From URNF01 sp045531495 (GTDB lineage: Bacteria; Bacillota; Clostridia; Oscillospirales; Acutalibacteraceae): 16,297 nt of DNA. The DNA is taken from the NCBI GenBank assembly GCA_045531495.1, contig JAZSED010000011.1, forward strand, positions 1 to 16,297, written 5' to 3'. Shown one piece after another: positions 6,836 through 11,837 of this stretch. Within the stretch, counting starts at the first letter, position 1. Each line of letters opens with the position of its first letter. Under the pieces are notes generated by a model. The model made no database searches. It had not been told where the DNA came from and worked only from the letters and a program-made list of their open reading frames with translations. Made by a program: the position numbers and the translations under genes.

Positions 6836-8224
6836 ATGACAGAACAGTTACGAGAGACCCTTTGCTATGAAACCAAACACGCCGTCAAAGCACTTGACGC
6901 AAGTGAACTGCAGGCGGCACAGATGTACACAGAAGGGTACAAGCGTTTCTTAAACAACGCCAAGACCGAGCGCGAAGCGGTCACGGTGGCGGTAGCCCTT
7001 GCCCAACAGCACGGTTTTCGCCCCTTCAACCCTGCCGACAGCTTTAAAGCAGGCGACAAGGTGTACGTCAACAATCGCGGAAAGTCCCTTATCCTGGCGG
7101 TGGTCGGTGAAAAGCCGCTTGCCGAGGGTGTATCCATTGCCGCGGCGCACATCGACTCCCCCCGCCTCGACCTGAAGCCCAATCCGCTGTACGAGGACAG
7201 CGACCTTGCATATTTTGATACCCACTATTACGGCGGTATCAAAAAATATCAGTGGACCGCCATTCCGCTCGCCTTGCACGGCGTTGTGGTGAAAAAGGAT
7301 GGCGAGGTGGTAACGGTAACCATCGGCGAAGCGGCAGACGAGCCCGTTTTCTGTGTCACCGACCTTCTGCCCCACCTGGGCACCGAGCAGATGAAGCGCA
7401 CCGCCTCGGACGTGGTGAAGGGTGAAGATTTAAATCTGCTTATCGGCTCGTATCCGCTCAAAGACGGTGAAGGCAGTGACCTTGTAAAACTCAATATTTT
7501 GAAAATTCTTAACGAAAAATACGGCATTATCGAAGCGGATTTTGTATCTGCGGAGCTCGAAATCGTGCCTGCTTTCCCCGCAAAAGACGTGGGGCTGGAC
7601 CGCAGTATGATTGGCAGCTACGGACAGGATGACCGCGTGTGCGCGTATCCTGCACTCACCGCCCTGCTTGCCACCGACAAGCCGCAGTACACCGCGGTGA
7701 CCATTCTTGCAGATAAAGAAGAAATCGGTTCACAAGGCAATACAGGTCTGCAGTCCGCATTTTTACAGTACTTTATCGAGGATTTGGCGGCCGCGTGCGG
7801 TACCACCGCCAGAGCGGTATTTTCCAATTCTCTCTGTCTTTCCGCAGACGTGAATGCGGCATTTGACCCCATTTATCCCGAGGTGATGGTAAAATCCAAC
7901 GCGTGTCAATTGAACCGCGGTGTATGTATCACCAAATATACAGGCTCCCGCGGCAAATCCGGCAGTTCGGACGCCTGCGCGGAATTTATGGGGGCTGTGC
8001 GCCGCTTGCTGGACGCAGGCGACGTTTTATGGCAGACGGGTGAGCTCGGCAAGGTAGACGCGGGCGGCGGCGGTACGGTTGCCGCGTATATCGCCAATCT
8101 GAACGTAGATACCGTCGACCTCGGCGTGCCGGTGCTGTCTATGCACGCGCCGTTCGAGGTGGTCTCCAAAACCGATGTGTATATGGCGCACAAGGCATTT
8201 TCTGCGCTGTTTGACCGTGCGTGA
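6836..8224 (+). CDS. M18 family zinc aminopeptidase
   Basis: This 462-residue cytosolic enzyme is predicted to remove N-terminal amino acids from peptides, using two metal ions. Family residues visible: H105 in AAAHIDSPRLD, D265 in YGQDDRV (bridging ligand), E295/E296 in ADKEEIGS (general base and ligand), D338 in LSADVNAAFDP and H437 in SMHAPFE. It is typical in length for bacterial M18 enzymes of the aspartyl-aminopeptidase family; the substrate preference cannot be read from the sequence. I chose the ATG at 6836 because AAAGGAG ends 8 nt before it; the in-frame GTG at 6827 lies inside the SD. It sits between the transglycosylase gene (14 nt) and ispF (11 nt), so it belongs to the operon. 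Confidence 0.93.
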   Translation: MTEQLRETLCYETKHAVKALDASELQAAQMYTEGYKRFLNNAKTEREAVTVAVALAQQHGFRPFNPADSFKAGDKVYVNNRGKSLILAVVGEKPLAEGVSIAAAHIDSPRLDLKPNPLYEDSDLAYFDTHYYGGIKKYQWTAIPLALHGVVVKKDGEVVTVTIGEAADEPVFCVTDLLPHLGTEQMKRTASDVVKGEDLNLLIGSYPLKDGEGSDLVKLNILKILNEKYGIIEADFVSAELEIVPAFPAKDVGLDRSMIGSYGQDDRVCAYPALTALLATDKPQYTAVTILADKEEIGSQGNTGLQSAFLQYFIEDLAAACGTTARAVFSNSLCLSADVNAAFDPIYPEVMVKSNACQLNRGVCITKYTGSRGKSGSSDACAEFMGAVRRLLDAGDVLWQTGELGKVDAGGGGTVAAYIANLNVDTVDLGVPVLSMHAPFEVVSKTDVYMAHKAFSALFDRA

Positions 8225-8235
8225 GAGGTAGTGGT

Positions 8236-8703
8236 ATGCGGATAGGACACGGATACGACGTACACAAGTTAGCAGAAAACCGCCGTCTCATTCTGGGCGG
8301 CGTGGATATTCCGTATGAAAAAGGCCTGCTCGGTCATTCGGACGCCGACGTGCTGTTACACGCCGTCTCCGATGCGCTGCTCGGCGCCGCGGGATACGGT
8401 GACATCGGCGGTATGTTCCCCGATACCGACCCTGCGTTCAAGGATGCGGACAGTCTGAAATTGCTCGAGGCGGTTGTAGCACGTTTAAAGGCAAACGGGT
8501 ATACGGTTGGCAACATTGATGCCACCGTGTTGGCGCAACGCCCGAAACTCGCCCCCTTTATCCCAAAAATGCGGGAAAATATTGCCGCCGCGTGCGGTAT
8601 TGCCGCGGATGCGGTAAATGTCAAGGCCACTACCGAAGAAGGGCTTGGCTTTACAGGCGCAGGCGAAGGTATCGCGGCGCACGCTGTGTGTATTATTTTG
8701 TAA
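8236..8703 (+). CDS. ispF: 2-C-methyl-D-erythritol 2,4-cyclodiphosphate synthase
   Basis: IspF converts CDP-methylerythritol 2-phosphate to the cyclic diphosphate in the MEP route to isoprenoids. The 155-residue product starts with the diagnostic MRIGHGYDVH, giving metal ligands D8 and H10, with H42 in LLHAVSDALLGA; LGHSDADV (33-40), GDIGGMFPDTD and the C-terminal TTEEGLGFTGAGEG are all in place. The protein forms a trimer in known relatives. The ATG at 8236 is preferred: AGAGG lies about 7 nt before it and the N-terminus then matches the family, while the GTG at 8221 adds five unneeded residues. It is the last gene of the operon and is followed by a strong terminator. Other MEP genes are not in the window. 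Confidence 0.96.
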   Translation: MRIGHGYDVHKLAENRRLILGGVDIPYEKGLLGHSDADVLLHAVSDALLGAAGYGDIGGMFPDTDPAFKDADSLKLLEAVVARLKANGYTVGNIDATVLAQRPKLAPFIPKMRENIAAACGIAADAVNVKATTEEGLGFTGAGEGIAAHAVCIIL

Positions 8704-8735
8704 TCAACCAACAAGATTCACCAAATTTTTCAACG

Positions 8736-8767
8736 AAAAAGTCTTATCGTAAGGATAAGGCTTTTTT
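8736..8767 (+). terminator. Intrinsic terminator of the prfA-ispF operon
   Basis: A 13-bp stem with one G-T pair (8736-8748 with 8754-8766) has a 5-nt loop, and the downstream arm runs into a T-run (8762-8767, then CTTTT). It lies 33 nt past the ispF stop and separates the housekeeping operon from the spoIIA operon. Confidence 0.85.
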
Positions 8768-8798
8768 CTTTTGCGAAAATTTTGAAAGGATGTTTTAA

Positions 8799-9137
8799 AT
8801 GGATGTCAAATTTGAAAGACAGGACAAAACACTGACCGTTTTCCTGCGCGGCGAAATCGACCACCACGCCGCAGGCGGTCTGCGGGAACAGATAGACGGT
8901 GCGGTTGTCAGCAGCGGCGTTTCGTGCCTTATTTTGGATTTCAGCGAGGTGTCCTTTATGGACAGCTCGGGGATAGGCCTTATTCTCGGACGGTACAAGC
9001 GTATGTGCGCACGCGGCGGCAGACTGCAGGTGTGCGGCGTTAATGCACGGTACCTTGCGATGATGAAAATGGCAGGTATGGAAAAATTGGGAATTTTATA
9101 CACAGAGGAGAGTGCTACCAATGAAAGCGATGAATGA
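8799..9137 (+). CDS. spoIIAA: Anti-sigma-F factor antagonist SpoIIAA
   Basis: This 112-residue STAS-domain protein is the antagonist that frees sigma-F from SpoIIAB in the forespore. The phosphorylation site motif FMDSSGIG is intact; by alignment to the Bacillus subtilis protein the modified residue should be S57. The start has AAAGGA 8 nt before the ATG. It is the first gene of spoIIA, and its 3' end overlaps spoIIAB by 17 nt. In B. subtilis this operon is read by sigma-H RNA polymerase with Spo0A; here no sigma-A promoter is seen in the 95-nt gap before it, and only a weak sigma-H-like match exists. The phosphatase SpoIIE, which would remove the phosphate, is not in the window. Confidence 0.95.
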   Translation: MDVKFERQDKTLTVFLRGEIDHHAAGGLREQIDGAVVSSGVSCLILDFSEVSFMDSSGIGLILGRYKRMCARGGRLQVCGVNARYLAMMKMAGMEKLGILYTEESATNESDE

Positions 9138-9567
9138 GACCCGTATCACCTTTTTGAGCCGTTCGGCAAACGAAGGGTTTGCCCGCAGTGCCGTAGCGGC
9201 ATTTATCAGCCAATTAGACCCCGCCGTGGACCAACTATCCGATATCCGCGTCGCTTTGTCCGAGGCGGTGACCAACTGTATCGTGCACGCCTACCCCGAC
9301 AGCATCGGTACCATCACGGTAACCGTGCGCCTGTATGAAGATGGCAAGGTGGTTATCAAGGTGCGGGATAAAGGACGCGGCATCCCCGACATCGCGCAGG
9401 CAATGGAGCCGATGTACACAACCGGCGGCGAGGACCGTTCGGGATTAGGGTTTCTCGTGATGGAGACCTTTGTGGACAAGCTACGGGTGCGGTCTAAGGT
9501 GGGTAGCGGCACCACCGTCACCCTGGAAAAATACATACACCTGCGCCAAACCGATAAACCCGTATGA
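9121..9567 (+). CDS. spoIIAB: Anti-sigma-F factor / serine kinase SpoIIAB
   Basis: This 148-residue protein binds and silences sigma-F and phosphorylates SpoIIAA. It has the GHKL (Bergerat) ATP fold: N-box ALSEAVTNCIVHAY (E48 and N52), G1 box VRDKGRGIPD, and G2 box DRSGLGFLVME. The FARSAVAAFISQLDP segment also matches B. subtilis SpoIIAB closely. The start is the ATG at 9121, with AGGAG 10 nt upstream; the in-frame GTG at 9112 would sit on the SD, and the ATG at 9130 is too far from it. It overlaps spoIIAA by 17 nt and sigF by ATGA, an arrangement that keeps the anti-sigma and sigma factors at a fixed ratio. Confidence 0.96.
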   Translation: MKAMNETRITFLSRSANEGFARSAVAAFISQLDPAVDQLSDIRVALSEAVTNCIVHAYPDSIGTITVTVRLYEDGKVVIKVRDKGRGIPDIAQAMEPMYTTGGEDRSGLGFLVMETFVDKLRVRSKVGSGTTVTLEKYIHLRQTDKPV

Positions 9568-10226
9568 CACGCGACCAACAAATCTGCGATAACATCGGGC
9601 TGGTGCACAGCTGCGCCCGCCGCTTTCGGGACAGAGGCATAGAATACGACGACCTGTTTCAAGCGGGGTGTGTCGGGCTTGCCAAGGCGGTTGACGGATT
9701 TGACGTATCCCGCGGACTGCAGTTTTCCACCTATGCCGTCCCTGTAATTTTAGGAGAAATACGGCGGCTGTTCCGCGAGGGCGGCACAGTTAAGGTGAGC
9801 AGGTCGTTAAAGGAGCTGTCTTTAAAGGTCAGCCGTGAACGCAACAAAATGTTGACAGAGCTCGACCGTGAACCGACGGTCAGCGAGTTGGCAACGCGGC
9901 TGTCCCGCACACCCGAGGACATTGCCGAAGCGCTTTTGGCAGGTCTGCCTCCCGTTTCTCTCACCGCCGAGCGGGAGGACGGCGAATGCGACACCATCGA
10001 CCTGCCCGTACCGCCACCCGAAGAGCAGATTACCGATACGCTCGCTCTGCGGCAGGTGTTGTCCGAGTTGGAGCCACGGGACAGGGCGCTCATTTCCTTG
10101 CGGTATATGCGGGGGCTGACCCAACAAGCCACCGCTGCACGGCTGGGTATGACGCAGGTGCAGGTATCCCGTAAAGAAAGAAAAATTTTAGACGTTCTCC
10201 GTGAAAAGTTGGGGGTCGCGGGTTGA
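9564..10226 (+). CDS. sigF: RNA polymerase sigma-F factor (forespore)
   Basis: Sigma-F directs the first forespore-specific transcription during sporulation. The 220-residue protein has region 2 with DDLFQAGCVGLAKAVDGFD and FSTYAVPVILGEIRR, the region 3 start GTVKVSRSLKEL, and region 4 with the helix-turn-helix TQQATAARLGMTQVQVSRKE near 190-210. It is about 30 residues shorter at the N-terminus than the B. subtilis protein: residue 1 aligns near the segment just before region 2.1. No start codon exists upstream in this frame near enough to extend it. The ATG overlaps the spoIIAB stop (ATGA). There is no terminator after it, and its TGA lies inside the -35 of the next gene, so some read-through downstream is possible. 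Confidence 0.96.
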   Translation: MTRDQQICDNIGLVHSCARRFRDRGIEYDDLFQAGCVGLAKAVDGFDVSRGLQFSTYAVPVILGEIRRLFREGGTVKVSRSLKELSLKVSRERNKMLTELDREPTVSELATRLSRTPEDIAEALLAGLPPVSLTAEREDGECDTIDLPVPPPEEQITDTLALRQVLSELEPRDRALISLRYMRGLTQQATAARLGMTQVQVSRKERKILDVLREKLGVAG

Positions 10227-10250
10227 CAAACCATTCCTCCCTCCTATAAT
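10223..10250 (+). promoter_or_regulatory. Consensus sigma-A promoter of the TIM-barrel gene
   Basis: TTGACA (10223-10228) and TATAAT (10245-10250), both perfect, are separated by 16 nt. The -35 contains the sigF stop codon. Transcription should begin near 10257, only about 15 nt before the ATG. Confidence 0.85.
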
Positions 10251-10265
10251 AGAAATATAGGAGGG
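10239..10265 (+). repeat. Inverted repeat spanning the -10 box and SD of the TIM-barrel gene
   Basis: CCCTCCTATA (10239-10248) is perfectly inverted at TATAGGAGGG (10256-10265) with a 7-nt centre. The left arm includes most of the TATAAT and the right arm includes the AGGAGG SD. An RNA started at the local promoter would lack the left arm and have a free SD; a read-through RNA from sigF would carry both arms and mask it. As DNA it could also be an operator. No T-run follows. Confidence 0.55.
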
Positions 10266-10271
10266 GTGTGT

Positions 10272-11168
10272 ATGCAAGCAAAGGATTGGAAATGGGGTAT
10301 GTCTACCTGCTGTGTGGGCAGAATTGACAAGGCCGCTTTTGAGGCGTATGCACAGGCGGGCGTAGACGTGATGGAAGTATCTTTGAGTTATGCCTCGTAC
10401 GCTAAGGCTGATTTTAAAGCGGCGGCGATTGCCTCCCGCGAAACGGGCGTGCCTGTATGGTCTCTCCACCTGCCGTTTTATCCGTTCCGCTTTTTAGACC
10501 CTTCATCACTTGACAAGGAAGTGCGGGATAACACCTTCGTGGTCCATAAGCACGGTGTGGAGCAAGCGGCATTGCTTGGCGCGAAGGTGGTAGTGGTGCA
10601 TCCCAGCGCCGAACCCAACGCCGATGAAACCCGCGCGGAACAATTGCAATGTGCAGGCGACTATTTGTGTAAGCTCGCCGAGTATGCGGGGCAGTACGGC
10701 ATCAAAGTGGCTGTAGAAGACCTGCCGCGCACCTGTTTGGGTAACTGCTCAGCGGAGATTAAGCAGTTGATTGCGGGTCACGAAAATCTTGGCGTGTGTT
10801 TTGATACCAACCACCTGCTCACTGAGAAAAACAGCGACTTTGTGCGTGCTTTGGGGGATAAAATCATCACTCTGCACGTTTCCGACTACGATTTTATGGA
10901 TGAGCGACATTGGATGCCGTATGAAGGCAAGGTAAATTGGGTGGAATTGGTCACCTTGCTGGAGCAAGCGGAATACACGGGGCCGTTTATGTATGAGCTG
11001 GGCTTTCGTGTGCACGACACCATTCTCCGCGACCGTAACTTAACCTTCGCGGATTTCAAGGAGAATTATCTTGCTTGTGTCAACAAGCAAAAATTCCCAC
11101 CCATCGGCACACCCAACGTCGAAAATTGCCTGAAAAAGGCCTTTTATAATCCGCCGATTATCAAATAA
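10272..11168 (+). CDS. Sugar phosphate isomerase/epimerase-like TIM-barrel protein
   Basis: This 298-residue protein matches the AP-endonuclease-2-like TIM-barrel superfamily, which includes xylose isomerase-like sugar isomerases and epimerases. Probable metal or substrate residues sit at strand ends: VVVVHPS, VAVEDLPRT, CFDTNHL, TLHVSDYD and YELGFR. These give the usual glutamate, aspartate and histidine set, so it is probably an active enzyme, but the substrate cannot be named. It has no signal peptide and should be cytoplasmic. The ATG at 10272 is chosen because AGGAGG ends 7 nt before it; the GTG at 10266 lies at the edge of the SD. It has its own consensus promoter and is a single gene, with no sugar transporter or kinase beside it. 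Confidence 0.83.
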   Translation: MQAKDWKWGMSTCCVGRIDKAAFEAYAQAGVDVMEVSLSYASYAKADFKAAAIASRETGVPVWSLHLPFYPFRFLDPSSLDKEVRDNTFVVHKHGVEQAALLGAKVVVVHPSAEPNADETRAEQLQCAGDYLCKLAEYAGQYGIKVAVEDLPRTCLGNCSAEIKQLIAGHENLGVCFDTNHLLTEKNSDFVRALGDKIITLHVSDYDFMDERHWMPYEGKVNWVELVTLLEQAEYTGPFMYELGFRVHDTILRDRNLTFADFKENYLACVNKQKFPPIGTPNVENCLKKAFYNPPIIK

Positions 11169-11187
11169 AACTTTTTTCTGCGAATGC

Positions 11188-11217
11188 TTGACAAAGCATA
11201 AATTATCGTGTTATAAT
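11188..11217 (+). promoter_or_regulatory. Sigma-A promoter of tRNA-Leu
   Basis: TTGACA (11188-11193) and TATAAT (11212-11217), both perfect, are separated by 18 nt, about 40 nt before the tRNA. A small 6-bp inverted repeat (11184-11189 with 11194-11199) overlaps the -35. Confidence 0.85.
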
Positions 11218-11220
11218 AGC

Positions 11221-11250
11221 GCACGTCGAGTGGAAAACCGCCCGACGTGC
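11221..11250 (+). repeat. Inverted repeat in the tRNA-Leu leader
   Basis: GCACGTCG (11221-11228) is perfectly inverted at 11243-11250; inside it GTGG (11230-11233) can pair with CCGC (11238-11241) around an AAAA loop. It ends 7 nt before the tRNA. The expected transcript start (about 11224) falls within the left arm, so only part of it would fold in RNA. It could be a leader hairpin removed during 5' processing. Confidence 0.55.
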
Positions 11251-11257
11251 CGAATAT

Positions 11258-11344
11258 GCGGGTATGGCGGAATTGGCAGACGCGTTAGATTCAGGTTCTA
11301 ATGGTCGCAAGGCTGTGCAGGTTCAAGTCCTGTTACCCGCACCA
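11258..11344 (+). tRNA. tRNA-Leu, anticodon CAG
   Basis: The acceptor stem GCGGGTA (11258-11264) pairs with TACCCGC (11334-11340), followed by the discriminator A and an encoded CCA (11342-11344). The anticodon stem TTAGA/TCTAA closes a 7-nt loop TTCAGGT, so the anticodon is CAG and it reads CUG. The long variable arm (TGGTC GCAA GGCTG) is typical of leucine tRNAs, and the T arm has stem GCAGG/CCTGT with loop TTCAAGT. It has its own promoter and terminator. Confidence 0.96.
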
Positions 11345-11380
11345 AAAAGAACGGACACCTTTTGGTGTCCGTTCTTTTTC
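11344..11380 (+). terminator. Intrinsic terminator of tRNA-Leu
   Basis: A perfect 16-bp stem (11344-11359 with 11364-11379) with a TTTT loop follows directly after the CCA; its downstream arm ends in a T-run (11375-11379). Confidence 0.92.
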
Positions 11381-11400
11381 GTTGTGTATGAAGAGACGAG

Positions 11401-11476
11401 AACCTCGAAAAGGCAACGCCTTTTCACAGGTTTTGCGTGCACACACTTTCGGCAAGCACACATTCTGCGCAAAACC
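11401..11476 (+). other. Structured spacer with two mutually exclusive hairpins
   Basis: Hairpin A: GAAAAGGC (11407-11414) pairs perfectly with 11418-11425 around a 3-nt loop, with outer AACCT/AGGTT pairs (11401-11405 and 11428-11432). Hairpin B: GGTTTTGCG (11429-11437) pairs perfectly with CGCAAAACC (11468-11476). The two share 11429-11432, so they cannot both be complete. No convincing gene or promoter is seen here. It could be a decayed mobile repeat or a small RNA; I cannot decide. Confidence 0.45.
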
Positions 11477-11477
11477 A

Positions 11478-11504
11478 AGGTTCAAAGTCCTGTTACCCGC
11501 ACCA
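11478..11504 (+). pseudogene. Duplicated, broken 3' end of tRNA-Leu
   Basis: The 27 nt from AGGTTCAAAG to CGCACCA repeat the last 26 nt of tRNA-Leu (11319-11344) with one inserted A. The insert makes an 8-nt T loop and the T stem is reduced to three pairs; no 5' acceptor half is found upstream. It is therefore a remnant, not a second tRNA. A terminator follows it, as after the intact gene. Confidence 0.75.
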
Positions 11505-11506
11505 AC

Positions 11507-11538
11507 AAAAAAGAGATACCTTCGGGTATCTCTTTTTT
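11507..11538. terminator. Bidirectional intrinsic terminator
   Basis: A perfect 14-bp stem (11507-11520 with 11525-11538) has a TTCG tetraloop and A/T-rich ends, giving T-runs on both strands. On the plus strand it follows the tRNA remnant; on the minus strand it lies 8 nt past the stop of the RyR gene and should end the accessory operon. Confidence 0.9.
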
Positions 11539-11545
11539 GTTTTTC

Positions 11546-11827
11546 TCACTTCTTCTCCACCGTGTAGCCGAGGGCTATGATAAGCTTTATAGTTTCTAAC
11601 GCCGTATTGCGGTCGTACGCCTTCTCTTTTTCGGTAAGATCGGCATACGGCACCAGACACGGGGTGGTCATTTTCTCATCATCCCGCACAGCACCGTAGG
11701 TCCAGCCGTCCGCAATACGGCCCACCGCCCACACCTCGTGGACATTTTCGGCAATTTTTTCGGTAAGCTCCAGCAAGCCATCATCCAATTTGACGGCGGA
11801 AGTATCTACCGGTTTGGGTGTATACAT
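11546..11827 (-). CDS. Stand-alone RyR-domain protein
   Basis: This 93-residue protein is nearly one complete RyR domain (Pfam PF02026, named after the repeats in animal ryanodine receptors). Key residues: H30 and W33, GWTYG (41-45), R48-D50, P56 and LVP (58-60), and D72, followed by a last helix NTALETIKLIIALGY. Bacterial RyR domains are known from genomes but their ligand is not settled; a nucleotide-like ligand has been considered, which is only background here. I chose the ATG at 11827: AGGAG lies about 7 nt before it, and the upstream part of the open frame (to 11914) only overlaps the preceding gene. The SD contains the TAG stop of the upstream gene, so translation is probably coupled. 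It is the last gene of the accessory operon. Confidence 0.88.
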   Translation of the reverse strand: MYTPKPVDTSAVKLDDGLLELTEKIAENVHEVWAVGRIADGWTYGAVRDDEKMTTPCLVPYADLTEKEKAYDRNTALETIKLIIALGYTVEKK

Positions 11828-11837
11828 AATCCTTCTC

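Noticed and set aside
10239..10265. Terminator of the spoIIA operon
   Set aside because: The hairpin is perfect, but no T-run follows and it contains a promoter -10 and an SD.
11146..11177. Terminator after the TIM-barrel gene
   Set aside because: The 6-bp stem (11146-11151 with 11156-11161) is AT-rich and the T-run starts about 10 nt later, so it is not a convincing intrinsic terminator.
11381..11504. A second full tRNA gene
   Set aside because: Only the last 27 nt match; the 5' acceptor half, D arm and anticodon arm are missing and the T arm is broken.
11264..11599. Open reading frame running through the tRNA and both terminators
   Set aside because: It starts inside the tRNA, has no SD and codes for tRNA and terminator hairpins; there is no protein family resemblance.
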